A stretch of DNA of 64,000 nucleotides from Thamnidium elegans (GCA_025201345.1 JAIXMG010000030.1:124001-188000); one strand, 5' to 3'. Positions 1 through 11,856 are shown, numbered from the stretch's first letter. Notes: a model not told the origin generated them from the letters alone. Numbers and translations are program-made.

Positions 1-257
1 TATGTAGCATTTTTACTGATTTTAAATTCAATGCCTTTTTATAGGCTACTGTATTCTTATTTTCTAATGTTTCAGTTTCTTTTATTAAATGAAAATCCCA
101 TTTCTTTTTTTATATCAAAAAAAAAAAGTTACCAAATATTTTCTTTGTTTCAGTTATTTTGATGTTAAACTACTGCATATGAAAATTTTAGATTAGCTTT
201 TGCAATCTACAAGATTTGTAGAAACTTATCACATCCATAATAAACCACACGTGTAGT

Positions 258-293
<36 letters not shown>

Positions 294-1652
294 TTGTATA
301 TATTAAAAAGGCACACAGGTAAGAGCTTAGATAATAGTACGTTATTCGCTAGCGTTCTTTTTTATCTACCTTGTTATAATTATTGATCTGATATGATTTG
401 TATGACGTGAAAATACAGATCTGGAGTCAGGACTATTTTTGAGTTTTGTCCTGTGGTGAAACGATCATTTTTTTGTGTGACACTGGGAGAAAAAGGTACA
501 AATCGTTTTTAATAACTCAATTACATTGGGAGTTTTTTAACGTTGACTTATATGTTGCTTTTTAACTGGTGGAAATTAAATAAAGCAAAAAAGACTAATA
601 CTTTTAGTGTTGAATGATGTGTTTAAATTGAGTTAACTTCTAGGTAGTTTTAGATAATATATCTCTGAAAGACTCTTTTTGTGGGCTTTATTTTCTTTTT
701 TTTTTTAGTTCTACGAGAGAGTATTAAAAAGAATAATGCGAATTTATATTTTTTTCTAGTTGAGGATATTATCACAGGACTAAAAACTATACAGTTAATG
801 CTGTTACTCCATGGTACTAACGCAAGGTTACAAATTGATCAAGGTCATGATATTCTTTTTCTGCCTAGAATGTCAATTATTTTCTAATAAGGAAAACGGC
901 AAAAAAAAGGGGGGGAGGGAAGGCCATATAAGCAGTTACAACGAAAAATAAACCAAAACGTGAAAGATACGGGTTAAATGTTTGGAAAAAGTATATTTGA
1001 TAAGTAGATTTAACTATTATATTAAACTTTAATGTCAAAATTAAAACCTCCTGGGCCCCTGACACTGCTTATCACTTAAAAATAACCGATAAAAATATTA
1101 ACGATAACCTATTTTCTCTGCTCACGTGTGCCAGAGAATGGGTACAAAAGAGACGAGAAAAGGGATGATAAACAGATGATTCCTTTTAAATTTTTGTAAC
1201 TACTTTTCTTATTGGACGCCTTTAATTTCATTTATGGGAAAAAATGTGTCATTCGAGGTATTACTGGCTAAGGTTAATAAGCAAGCATGATTACTACGAA
1301 TTCTGACATACAGACAACTGTACTAAAAAAAAACATATACTATGTATGTTTTTATATATACACTATTGCCTTTTTAGTAAAACAGAAAATATTTCTGTAT
1401 ACCGGCAGTGATATATAAACGTCAAATATATATTTATTTTGGTTCCGTAAACCATTTTAACAAACAACTAATGGTTTTATGTTTTGGATTGAATTACTCA
1501 TTTTTATTCATAGATGACAATTTAAAGTTGAGTGTATGTTTATGCGCGGCGACTTTTTATGATTCACGCTTTTTAGATGTTATATCTATCGTTTTTATTT
1601 ATATTACAAACTATATTTCGTTATTTTTTTAAAAAATAAAAAAAAAGAAACT
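1..1652. other. Gene-free AT-rich stretch at the window edge
   Basis: I see no coding exon here. The open frames are short, rich in Phe/Lys from homopolymer tracts, and show no family motif. The stretch includes a long poly-A run near 260-290 and a short C-rich patch near 1050. It may hold the flank of a gene lying to the left of the window. Confidence 0.5.
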
Positions 1653-2244
1653 ATGTCTTCTCTGGAAGTCAAAGATTCATGTGTTGATTTAGAGGGAAAA
1701 TATATTAAACTTAAAAGGTTGGACCCTGAAGAAGATTACTTGGAGCTTTATAGAAGCTCGCATGGAACTGTAGAGAAAGAAGCTATCTGGAAGCACCTTC
1801 ATACTGAAAACTTTTAAAGATTCTAACACTTTTAGACAATTCTTGATTAGCCTCAGAAAAAACGAGCAGGGGATTTTATATTGGTCGTGGATAAAAAGTC
1901 GAACCGCAAAATTGGACAAATTAATTATTTGTATGTTGTCCCAATATACAATCCCGCAGAGTTGGGTAGGCTTTGGTGTACGCCTGAATTTTGGGGGAAG
2001 TATGCAAACACTGAAAGTTCTTTATTGTTGTTGTATTATTTGTTTGAAAATTTAAAATAGAGAAGGGCGGAATGGAAATGCAATGCCGATAATAATCCAT
2101 CTGGAAAGGCTGCTGTTAAACTGGGGTTCACTGAGGAAGGAGTTTTCCCGTCAACCTATGATTTCTAAAGGGATCAACAGAGATAGTAGATATTTATCCA
2201 TGCTCTACAATAGCATATATTTGTATAAGAGTAATAAAAAATAG
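1653..2244 (+). pseudogene. Decayed GNAT-family N-acetyltransferase
   Basis: An ATG at 1653 opens a frame with a typical fungal GNAT beginning (GKYIKLKRLDPEEDY), continued by pieces in other frames: FKDSNTFRQF near 1815-1845, DFILVVDKKSN near 1873-1905, then RRAEWKCNADNNPSGKAA and KLGFTEEGVF near 2060-2150, and finally KGINRDSRYLSMLY near 2170-2215. The order matches the RimJ/RimL-like acetyltransferases in which an EWKC...N.PS..AA..LGF..EG.FRQ block binds acetyl-CoA. The frame is broken by a stop at 1815 and needs at least three frame changes; a further in-frame TAG sits near 2056 just before RRAEWKC. Introns do not explain these breaks, since the pieces abut directly. It is a single dead copy with no partner gene. 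The substrate is unknown. Gene identity is fairly sure; pseudogene status is very likely. Confidence 0.8.
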
Positions 2245-3278
2245 ACGGGTTTATTGATCTATACTTCAAAAATAAATTAAAAAGATAAAACCCCAAGATG
2301 TGCATAAATACATGTGTACAATATAACCCTGTCGATTAATCCTTTTATAGACGCGATTTTTCGTTATTATTTATGATCTATGATTTATTTAAAGCAGGGT
2401 GAGTTTGTATGGTAGAAGCGAAAATCTCGATCGTCTTATTCCATTTCGCCTTTATTAATTCTACCAAACTAAAATACATTAGGCCTATGGAATCAGGTGT
2501 AGCTATTTCATGCAAATAACCCTATTTTTTTACCGCCGGAATATATAATTTTCCGAAAATACAAGTAACTCATTCAGCACACGTTGTAGCCACTGTATAA
2601 CCATGAAGTGATACCAATATTCGATTGTTTGGTTACGATGGTTAATGCATCTACACCATATACATGTGCGTTTCTCATAAAGTAATCATATATGCATATC
2701 CATGTCTACAGAAATTAAGTTTTGTGATGAATAGTACCACAAATAATAACTTAAGGGGAAGGTATTTTTTTTTTTTTTTGACAAATATCCTTTTTAAGTA
2801 TCGAGTGAATGATACCAAGTTTGAGTTTGCTCAAACTGCATTGCATAGTAATCAAATAATTGTGATGCGAATTTACATATTTACAGTATACATGCAGACA
2901 TTACTAAGTAAAATCCCTAACGTAATGGAAGTATTTTTGTGTAATGCTCATCATCAGCCATTCTCGTCACCCTTGATATTTTAGCTTACGTTTTTTTTTT
3001 GATTGATATGTGAAAATGTAATACGTGAATTAGATGTCAGGTGGCGTAACAACAAATCCTGATGACTTCATTTTTTAAATCCTCCAAGTTTAACGAACGA
3101 AAACTCTATTACGCAATCGGAGCGATCGAGGAAGTCGGCTGACATATACCTAAAACAGTGTCATTTTCACTATTTTGCACAACCGTAAAAAAAAAGGCAC
3201 AACTAGCTTTTTTATTTTTTTTTTGAATTAAGTGCAAACTTTATTGATTAAAATTAAATTAAAAGTAAAATAAAAAGA
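2245..3278. other. Intergenic, no gene seen
   Basis: The longest open frame (2664-2984, plus strand) encodes a low-complexity Phe/Tyr/Asn-rich peptide running through a poly-T tract, with no recognisable family or splice structure. Nothing else is supported. Confidence 0.45.
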
Positions 3279-3509
3279 CTAGTTAGGCAAGAAAAATTGG
3301 ATAATTGATAAGGTATACACAGAGATATTTCGATCCATTACTTGAAGTATAGGAATATATAAATCTTTTACCTTATTCTGAGGTAAATATGTAAGTTTTT
3401 TCAACGAGTTCAAGTGACGCTTAGATGCAAGTGCAGATTTAGTTTTATTGTCATACAGCTTTTCTTCGGTAGTCGTCTTGGTGCTATTAAAAAATATGGA
3501 TGAGCACAC
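3279..3509 (-). pseudogene. Relic of mucoralean family A (fragment of the gene at 35381-37140)
   Basis: The minus-strand frame reads KLYDNKTKSALASKRHLNSL, then LPQNKVKDLYIPILQVM and later VYTLSIIQFFLP. The intact family A gene at 35381-37140 has KLYNDKLKLALVSKCHLNSL, IPKTKIKLIRLPLIQIM and IYALSLIDKGVYLL in the same order and spacing. Only this central block is present: the frame ends at a stop where the full gene continues, and no upstream exons were found. A TTTTTTAATAG acceptor-like site sits just before the block. I read this as a truncated dead copy. The similarity is seen directly by comparing the two loci; the family function is unknown. Confidence 0.72.
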
Positions 3510-3540
3510 TTATAGTCTCTGTTTCCTGAATTTACCACTT

Positions 3541-4467
3541 ACATATGTCTGTAGATAGTTTTCAAAGTCCTATCTCTAGAACTTGTTATCTTATGTTGAT
3601 TAATAAAGTTATAAATATCGACGATTGATCTTTCATTCATCTATCAAAGAAATATGCTAAAAGTTTAATAAAATATAATAATCTAGATTGTGCGTCTAGT
3701 ATATTTCGCTCCATATTAACTAGAATAAACGCAAAGTTTTTTTTTTTTTTTTTTTTTTGTTCGTATAGTATCGTAACAATAATTGAAGTCGGTAAAAGAG
3801 AGATCTTTACAGTCTCGTTTTTACTTGAAGCCCTTTAAAAGCCGCAATGAGAGGACTAAAAGACAGAAATATTTACAGAAGAAACTAAAGGAATAAAAAT
3901 AATCCATATTAATTTATCATTTTTTTATACGAGTCTGATTTTTTTTTTTTTTCATATGAATTATTTTTATACGATTTCTGATATATTTGCTAGTTATAAC
4001 CAGCAGCTTCTTTTTCGTAAACCGATAAAACTTATACATGTGGTTCATTATGCATCCAACAATTGTTATGCTTATATTCTGAACTATGATAACTAAATTA
4101 GTAGTATATTCTCGCAAGTAAACAAACGCACATAAACGATTTTCCATCAATTGCCAGACAAATATTTATATTACTGTGATAACTGCAGAAAGTTGTATTT
4201 ATACGAAAAGGTTAAGTGTTTCCTACGCTAAGGATCTCAAAGTTTATGCAAGCATAAGTATTTATTATGTATAGTTATACAATATTTTGTATCATTTAAA
4301 ATAAAAAGGGAAAAGCAGCACCAGTAGTTAAAAAACAAACTTTAAAAATATTTGACAGATAAAAAAAGAACACCTCCACTTACAGGAATTATTATTTGGC
4401 TATAAACACAAAGTATTGCCTACATGATGCTTAGGTTTACTGACTTAAAGTGTAATCTAACATTTTA
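3541..4467. other. Intergenic, no gene seen
   Basis: AT-rich sequence with poly-T tracts near 3738-3758 and 3943-3952. It is the presumed 3' flank and terminator region of the minus-strand IPK1 gene. The open frames are short and of low complexity. Confidence 0.45.
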
Positions 4468-5874
4468 TTAATAACATTCCTTGTCGAATTCGGTATCTAT
4501 AGCGTGTCTTACAATGGATTGATCTAATTCAAACCAGAAGGGTATTTTATCTATACTCTTCAAATCGGTATCGATAACTTTTATATCGTACTGAAAAGAT
4601 AATCCGTTTGAGAGAGTAATGCTTTTACTAGTGTTATTTTCTTTAACCGTGGGCGTCACATTAATCATCAGTGAGCAATCTTTGAAAGTCATAGATAAAA
4701 TATATTCATATATTCTCTGTTTTTGTTCATCTAGTTCGTTAATAGGGCTATTCTTCATTTCAAGTCGTTGTTGATAACGATTTACTACGTCTATCCAGGT
4801 ATTTATATCGTCCGTTACTAACTTAAAATAATCACTGTTTCGTTGAAAAAAAGAATAGATTCCCTCTATATCTATTTCATCTAAATTCATTTGTAAACTT
4901 TTGAGGATTTTCAATATCGGATCATGTAGAAGTACGCGCTCCAAAATATCTCGCATTAGTGTATTATGATCGTCATTATACTCAATAAATGTAGAAAATA
5001 ACTGCTGATCCATTTCCGAGGTTAATGATGCTTTCTTGCCATTAATCGATACAGATAATGTTTTCTTCAATGGATTTTCTTTTAATAATACGTTCACTGC
5101 TTTTTGGACTCTGACTGGGTCCATCGAATAGAGATCAAGAGGGCAAAAATTATTTTTGGGAACGCGCCGTAAATAAGAATGCATGCAGAATCGGCAGGTA
5201 GTTCGTTTTTTAATAGTATTCGACATGTCGATAAAAGATGAATCGGGTTTGAATCCCCATTTTGGCTATAAAGTATATATTTAGCTTTTTTTTTTAAAGA
5301 ACTAATGTACCTTGGTTGCAACTTACTTTTAGTTCGAAGGTCATTGCAGGTGAATTAGGCCATATTTGTGTCAGATCGTCTAAAAAGAATGAAGTTGGTG
5401 AATTGACAACAATCTGTTTGTCTGTTCTAAATGCTGGTCTATGAGATTCGACATTAACCGCTAGCGTTTGCAAAAATTCTGTGGAAGTATGAACAGGAAA
5501 CTATTATTGAGATTAGAATAGTGCAAAGTTATATTTTTTTTTGACATTACCATAGGTACAACATACTCCTCTCCTAACAATAATTGAATGACGTTCTCCG
5601 AGAATTGCTTCTTAAATAGAATAGAATCTTGTGTAGAAAGCTTTTTATTTTTACAGTTCTTTATTACTCTTAAAACCTTGCCTTTCTTTACATAAAGTAA
5701 ATAAAAAGGATTGTATCAGAATATGTGCTTATATCAACTTACATAGGTAGGATCGTCCCCTCTATACGCTACTACTAGATTTATATTGCCTTCACCGATA
5801 TAGACCCAATTTTCCGCCTCTTCCGATTTATTTAATAAAGGTATCATTGATACCACAACTTGACTATGGAACAT
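4468..5874 (-). CDS. IPK1: Inositol-pentakisphosphate 2-kinase
   Basis: Four exons on the minus strand: 5874-5743, 5685-5551, 5500-5327 and 5265-4468, joined by introns of 57, 50 and 61 nt; the spliced frame is 412 aa. The enzyme phosphorylates the 2-position of inositol pentakisphosphate to make InsP6 (phytate), used in mRNA export and signalling. Family signatures appear in order: WVYIGEGN...NLVV near residue 23 (nucleotide-binding lobe), GKVLRV in exon 2, LLGEEYV, RPAFRTDK, then the hallmark ELK|PKWGF that spans the last intron, followed by CRFCMH near residue 171 and KDCSLMI near the C-terminus. Size is within the fungal range. The start ATG at 5874 leaves only about 24 residues before the first motif. 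The 50-nt intron before FPVHTSTEF was placed on an AATAATAG acceptor because the closer CACAG site would break the frame. Confidence 0.9.
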
Positions 5875-6499
5875 GTTTGGGTACTTCTAACCGAATATAA
5901 ACTTAAATGTGACCTTTAAAAAAGGGCGCGTCACTTTGTTGGGGCAGGGAGAGCAATCTCTTTTGCAAAAACCTATGTGACAAGAGTCTTGATTTACTCT
6001 TGCGGTATGGCAATCAAGACATATCGAGCGCATAATTTTTTGATTTGGGTAGCTCACTTTTGGCTTCGCTCAAGCCGGAGCTGCCCTCTTATCCCCCCCT
6101 TTCTTTTTTATATATGTGCTGTATTTGTAATAATTTAAAAAATGCTTATCTTGTGATAGAATACACATTATGCCGTGTAAATCTATTTCTTTATGCTTCT
6201 CACAGCGACGAATTAGATGATTTGGTACTTACACGTGTATATGACAATAAAATGTTTATTAGGTGATCGTATTATAATGACGAACTAAAATGTATATTGT
6301 TATGAAAAAGGTCTTTTTTTTTTGTTTTACATAAACAAGTTTATTTTATTTTCGATATAACTTTTTTAAGAAAAATACAATGAGGGCTCCTGAACTCAAT
6401 GATTGGTTTAATGGTTAAGAGAAGAAAAAAGAAGTAGGTAAAGTGGCAAAGTCAAAAAAAAAAAAAAAAAAAATATATGGCTTGGGCGATCAAGCAACA

Positions 6500-6537
<38 letters not shown>

Positions 6538-7315
6538 GATATTCGTGCAAATATATCCATTGTACATATATTAGCGTCAATGCTTTAGGAATACAGCATT
6601 GTGAGTATCCAAGAAAGTGGAGAAAGCAAGATACGAGTATAATAAAGAGTTCACAAAAGACACTTATACACCTTATAAGATGCAAGGAGTTTAAAGGGAT
6701 CCAAGATAATTATAACAAGTATTATATGTATTTATATATAAAGGAGATATTTATCATCTAGATACTTCAAATCTATATAGTTTATTTTAAGCGTGATGTA
6801 TAGTTTCTTTTCCTTCTTATTATGTAGGCACCTTTATGTTACCGATACTCTTAAGTACATATATAAATAGTATATTATATCAGTAAATCAATTATACAAG
6901 TCAGTCGCTTAAAACTTGGATATTAAGGACATTACGATTATAAGTATTATAAAAAAACAACCATAATTAAATTATTGTTACATACTGTTAGTTTGTAAAA
7001 TAAAACTTGATAATAAATGTTTGTTAGCTCACTCCTCATCCTTGTTTAGCCCCCCGAAAGTTCTCCCCCTTTCTCTTTTGTATTCATCTTCTCTTATACC
7101 TATTATGCATCCCCTATCTTCAGATAATCACATAGTTCTTTCATACAACTAGTGCATACTGACAATTTATATTTATATACACTATACATGCGGTGGCACA
7201 AATCTATGTACATCATACATATATTTTTTCCTTTCCTTTTTATTATATTCAAATTATAGATTTCTTTTTTTCTTTTTTTCTTTCTCTTTTTCTATATTAT
7301 TTCTTGAATAGAAAA
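5875..7315. other. Divergent intergenic region between IPK1 and the glycosyltransferase
   Basis: Both flanking genes read away from this region, so it should hold both promoters. It contains two inverted repeats near the IPK1 side: 9-bp arms at 5986-5994 and 6012-6020, and a GGCTT/AAGCC stem inside a longer imperfect hairpin around 6050-6090. There are long poly-A runs (about 6453-6471 and 6502-6533) and a pyrimidine-rich tract at 7255-7312 just before the glycosyltransferase ATG. No coding exon is supported. Confidence 0.5.
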
Positions 7316-8746
7316 ATGCTTTATCTTACAGATGACTTGGGGATGCTTCCCTTTTTCCTTCCACTGGGAATTATTGGATTTTACAGATACCTTTGGTATT
7401 TTATTAAAGTACTAGCATGGATAGTATACGAGCCTGTAAAGCCAAAAGTAAATCCAACCTATATCCCATCTCAAGATGTTACGATTGTTGTACCTACAAT
7501 CGATGCTGGAGAAGAGTTTAAGATTGCTGCTCGTAGTTGGCTTGCTTGCGATCCGAAAGAAATTATTATTATTACAGAAACATCGATGCTTGGACCCTTA
7601 CAAGAACTAGCAGATGAAGTCGACCCAGAAAAGATTCGAGTATTAACTGTTTCAAAAGCTAATAAGCGACTTCAGATGGTTGCAGGTGTCAATGCTACTA
7701 CAACAGAGATATTGGTGTTTGCTGATGACGACGCAATTTGGAAGCCTACCATGCTTCAATATATCCTTGCTTGCTTTGAAGATTTGAAAATGGGTGGAGT
7801 TGGAACCTGTCAAACAGTTCATGCCGTAAATACTAATGGACATCAAACTGTTTGGGAAGTACTTGCTGGGTTTCGTTTATCGATTCGAAATATTGAAGTT
7901 GCAGCATCCACACATATTGATGGTGGTGTTTGTTGTTTATCTGGACGTACTGCTGCTTATCGAACGCTAATTTTAAAAGACCCTGCTTTTCAATTCGGTT
8001 TTCAAAACGATCTCTGGTTAGGAAAATATCCATTAAATTCAGGTGATGATAAATTCTTAACTCGTTGGATGGTAACGCATGGTTGGAATACATTTGTACA
8101 AGTATGTCCTGAAGCTGAACTGTTCTCTACGTTTAAAGATAATTGGCGATTTATCAAACAAGTTTTAAGGTGGACTCGAAATACATGGCGTTCTGATTTT
8201 CGTTCCTTATTCACGGAGCGAACCATTTGGAGCAGACACCCTTATGTAGCATTTACCATGGTGGATAAAATTTTTAATCCTATTACACTTTTATCAGGTC
8301 CTATACTTGTTGTTATCTTTGCATTGGAGCAATCATCAGAAGTTGGTCCTACAAATACCCCTTTACCTATCTGGAATATCATCTTGTCATATATCTGTTG
8401 GCTATTACTGACAAGAGGGTTCAAATTAATACCCCATTTTTTTCGAAGGCCCCAAGATGTTATCCACTTACCTGCTTGGCTTTTATTTAATTATTACTTT
8501 GCTGTTATGAAAGTGTATGCTTTGTTTACTCTCCATGAAGTCGGATGGGGAACACGTGCTGGTGTTGGAACCACACTTGCTGCTGATATCGAAAAAGAAC
8601 AAATAATGGAAGATCAGAATAGACAGAGTAGTAATATTGAAACAATAGCAGAAGAACATCTAGATGAAAAAGCACTTGATCATATCCAGTTGGACATGCC
8701 AGCTTTGGTAGATGATCTAGATGTACATCCTAGTCGTAATAACTAA
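7316..8746 (+). CDS. Family 2 polysaccharide synthase, Cps1/hyaluronan-synthase type
   Basis: An intronless 476-aa processive glycosyltransferase of family GT2, expected in the plasma membrane, using a UDP-sugar to build a wall or capsule polysaccharide. The signatures are DDD at residues 137-139 (FADDDA, metal/UDP binding), GDDK at 243-246 (acceptor site) and QVLRW at 282-286, the Q-x-x-R-W motif of processive enzymes. Hydrophobic helices lie at about residues 8-35 and, after the catalytic core, in three C-terminal blocks near 310-330, 350-375 and 385-410. The start is the ATG at 7316; the frame is open further upstream, but only through a pyrimidine tract and a GTG. The closest described fungal relative I know is Cryptococcus Cps1; the exact polymer in this organism cannot be told. 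Its 3' end faces EIPR1 with a gap of about 190 bp. Confidence 0.88.
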   Translation: MLYLTDDLGMLPFFLPLGIIGFYRYLWYFIKVLAWIVYEPVKPKVNPTYIPSQDVTIVVPTIDAGEEFKIAARSWLACDPKEIIIITETSMLGPLQELADEVDPEKIRVLTVSKANKRLQMVAGVNATTTEILVFADDDAIWKPTMLQYILACFEDLKMGGVGTCQTVHAVNTNGHQTVWEVLAGFRLSIRNIEVAASTHIDGGVCCLSGRTAAYRTLILKDPAFQFGFQNDLWLGKYPLNSGDDKFLTRWMVTHGWNTFVQVCPEAELFSTFKDNWRFIKQVLRWTRNTWRSDFRSLFTERTIWSRHPYVAFTMVDKIFNPITLLSGPILVVIFALEQSSEVGPTNTPLPIWNIILSYICWLLLTRGFKLIPHFFRRPQDVIHLPAWLLFNYYFAVMKVYALFTLHEVGWGTRAGVGTTLAADIEKEQIMEDQNRQSSNIETIAEEHLDEKALDHIQLDMPALVDDLDVHPSRNN

Positions 8747-8846
8747 ACAAAAACAAAAAACAAAAAAATTATAGAAACACACACAAATACACTAATAATG
8801 CTATACATAATCATCGCCAAAATATACCCTTCTTTTTCTCTACTTC

Positions 8847-8870
8847 TCTCCCAACCCCAACCCCCCTTTC
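8847..8870 (-). other. G-rich (minus strand) tract, quadruplex candidate
   Basis: The plus strand shows CCC-AA-CCCC-AA-CCCCCC between the convergent 3' ends of the glycosyltransferase and EIPR1, so the minus strand carries G6-TT-G4-TT-G3. A nearly complementary copy of the motif lies at 11396-11416. Any function in 3' end formation is inference. Confidence 0.4.
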
Positions 8871-8934
8871 TATTGTAATTCAATCCATTATTTATAATAA
8901 TAAAAAAAATAAAAAAAGAGAAAGAGCAATTTAT

Positions 8935-10435
8935 TTACACGCCTAGAATTTTGAATTTTTCATTTGTTGGTACTTGACTTATTACAACTCTTCCAGCATA
9001 AGATATTGATGCAAAAGTCCAAGTATCAGCTGGACTCCAAGCAACTTTATAGACACTATCTTCGTGTTGATCATAAGTACAAATTAGACCGTCTGTAGGT
9101 TTACCACTATAAACAAATAAAATTAAATTTTTTTTTTTTACATTAAAATTCTATCTTATATCTGTATACGTACGTGCTTCTTCCGTACTCATCTGATTGG
9201 CCGTCTTCATCTTCACTTGAACTATCCAAATAAGAAGCAGCAGAAACTGAAACCACGTTATGAAGATTAACAAGCGTATCGGAACTAGAAGTTAAAAGTA
9301 ATTGATCTTGTAAACTATTAAAGGCAACGGACCAAATCCAATGAGAATGAGAGTTATCATTTACATTTAAAATGGGTTCTTTTAACTGTCTCACATCCCA
9401 TATATGTACTTTAGCATCATCACCACCAGTAGCGACATGATATGGTTTATTGGTATTGTAATCTACAGCACGAATTGTACTTTTATGTGCCTCGGATCGA
9501 TTAAAACTATTCTTGCCCGACCTTAAATCCCATCCTGATAGACTGCAGTCTCCTACAGTAACTAATTCTAATTTATGCGGATTCCAGACCGCATTTTGAA
9601 GTTGACGTAGTGAAGGTGAGTCGGCATTAGTTGTAAAGGTACAAGATACATCGATTGTAAGTGAAGTCTAGCGTATGATTATATAAGTACTTTTTTCTTC
9701 AAGTTATCTTATAGTAGTTACCTGTGCTGAAGAAGAATCGTTTAAAGAAGACAAGTAAATCTTATTTGAATCGATCGATATGATTTGTTTGCTTTGTTCT
9801 TGTGGATCCCAAAGCACTCTAAAATAAAATAAAAAAGTTAAATCTCTAAAATGAAATATTTCCTTTTTATTTGAGCTCACTTTTTAATCCCTTCGTTTTC
9901 TAAAGTAACTAGACGAGTTAAGTCATGATGTTGGTTACTATCTTCTCTAGCTTCTACCGCAGGTTTTCTCCATAAGGTAGCTTTTTTATTTAAAGGGTTT
10001 CCCGATACTACAACGTGATATTTTTTTTTTTTTTTAAAAAAAATATCCCTTTATCAATTCATGCTTTTTTTTTATAAGGCCTTTTTTTATATATATGTGT
10101 ATACCTGGACTATGACTTGTAAACAATAAATTTTCATCGGTCGGACAGGAAACAATATCCCAAATTTCTTCAGGATGATTATACATTGTAGGCATAATTG
10201 TCATGTCCTCATCATCGTATTCGAGTAAATAAATCGCATTATCTTTTACACCAACTGTACCAGCTAAAAACTGGCTTTTTTCGGTACTACTCGTTACAGG
10301 TGCTAAACATCTCGCCTGGAAAAAAAAAATCTTTTTAGAACTAATGCTTTAACCCATGGGGGGTTTCATAACAGAATTATTTTGGCTACACTATACTTGA
10401 TGTCTAAGACCAAAAACAGTAGAGTTTTCAGTCAT
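8935..10435 (-). CDS. EIPR1: EARP/GARP-interacting WD40 protein (TSSC1 family)
   Basis: Six exons: 10435-10397, 10315-10105, 10007-9881, 9818-9722, 9667-9174 and 9106-8935; the spliced frame gives 379 aa with every phase consistent. The order of blocks matches TSSC1/EIPR1: a short N-terminal [27 protein letters not shown], repeated WD40 blades ([19 protein letters not shown]), [11 protein letters not shown], an acidic loop (SSSEDEDG), then the C-terminal blade with THDQHED-like [14 protein letters not shown] and a KFKILGV end. In animals the protein binds the EARP and GARP tethering complexes and works in endosome recycling and dense-core vesicle biogenesis; a matching endosomal role here is inferred. 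The first exon encodes only 13 residues. Length is close to animal orthologues (about 387 aa). Confidence 0.9.
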
Positions 10436-11856
10436 TTTGGTTAATATATTTTGGTTTTTAGCGAAAAAGTGCCTTTTTTTTTTAAACGCCACAAGTTATT
10501 TGACGCGGTCTAAAGGTCCTTTCAGGTACAACCCAAGCTGGAATGAAAAAAAAAATCGCTGTATCACCCTTCAAAACATTATAGTGGTTAAATTTATTGA
10601 GAAATAAGTATTTATTTAAAAGTAGCTTTTTGTGTTGTATTAGTTGAGACTAATAACTCTTGGATAGTAATATATATATAAAAAAGGTAATAAGGTGAGT
10701 ATCCTTCTTGGTTTCTGAAACACCAATAGCAGGAATTTCAGAAATTACGAATAGTAGTAGAAGGATATTGTTTCAAAGGATGCCATGAGCTGGTGAGGTC
10801 TATAAAATAGACAGGAACATCCAGTTGAAAAAAAAAAAAAAAAAAAAAAATTAGAGGTCAAAGACTCGAAAAAGAAAAAAACTGTTTGACCTTTTAAGGA
10901 ATCAAAGAAGGCGAAAGATCTCTAGTTGCACCTTGGCGGAAAAAACAAAAGTTTTGCTTCAGTGAAATAGCTACTGCTTATTGAAATGAGCTTTGAGATA
11001 CCAGCTATTGAGCTTCGATATGACTATCACAACGTGATACGCTATGACTATTATCTTTTCTGCACCAACTTTTAACGATAAAATACGAAAAAGCGGCACA
11101 AAAAGGACAGTAATTAATACTTTGTGTCTTAGTAACGTAATCATTAAAAATACAATATTATCTTTGATAGTTGTGTGTCTTGCATATATCGACTAAGCAA
11201 TAGAACTGCTAAAACGGTGTTGGATACTTGAGATGATACTAACACCACGCACGTTTTGTAATAGTGTGGTTGTCAACATATACACGTTTAAAGATCGTGT
11301 GGTGACAAGCTGAAGTCGAAATATCATCAGCGCATATTCACTTCAATTAGTTGAAGCCTTCAACTTACAAAAGGGAATCAGCCGCCAAAAAAAAAGGAGG
11401 GGGTTGGGGTTGGGGGCTCATTTCTGCTCTTTATTAAAATAAACCTTCTTTTCCATGTTTAAAATTATTTAATTTGTAATGTTTACAAATACCAGCGTAT
11501 AACAAGTTTTTATTAAAACAGGAATAAAAATTAATTTATACTTTTAGTGGAAATTTATAACAAAGAACAATAAGATTCCCGGTTCTTCCGAAACGTCTGG
11601 AATCATTTGCTGAAACTGAAGCGACGTGAAGTTACCGGAATTCCTTTATTTAATTCTAGTAAGAATAAGAAGAGCAAAATGGAGATAAACGAGGCTTACT
11701 ATACATACAGATTTAGAAAACCTCGGTGTACTCTTATTATTTTGGTGATTCAAAGTAGTCACGAAATTTAGCTTCCATTCAAATGCTACCACGCGTCAGT
11801 GCCCCCCTCCCCTCTTTTTCCTTTTCTTTCTTTTATTAAAAAGAATATACAAAAAG
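10436..11856. other. Divergent intergenic region between EIPR1 and STE24
   Basis: Both neighbours read outward, so it should contain both promoters. It has a poly-A run near 10830-10850 and a G-rich block at 11396-11416 (listed separately). A pyrimidine-rich tract (11800-11835) precedes the STE24 start. I find no coding exon or RNA gene. Confidence 0.45.
11396..11416 (+). other. G-rich tract, quadruplex candidate
   Basis: The sequence GG-A-G5-TT-G4-TT-G5 has enough G runs to form a quadruplex and resembles TTGGGG-type telomere repeats, but it is a single internal block about 440 bp before the STE24 start, so it is not a telomere. Regulatory use is inference. Confidence 0.4.

Noticed and set aside
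7193..7315. A possible 41-residue N-terminal extension of the glycosyltransferase
   Set aside because: It begins with GTG and encodes a Phe/Ser-rich stretch from a pyrimidine tract; the ATG at 7316 fits the family better.
11396..11416. Telomere repeat
   Set aside because: A single internal G-rich block between two housekeeping genes; no array.
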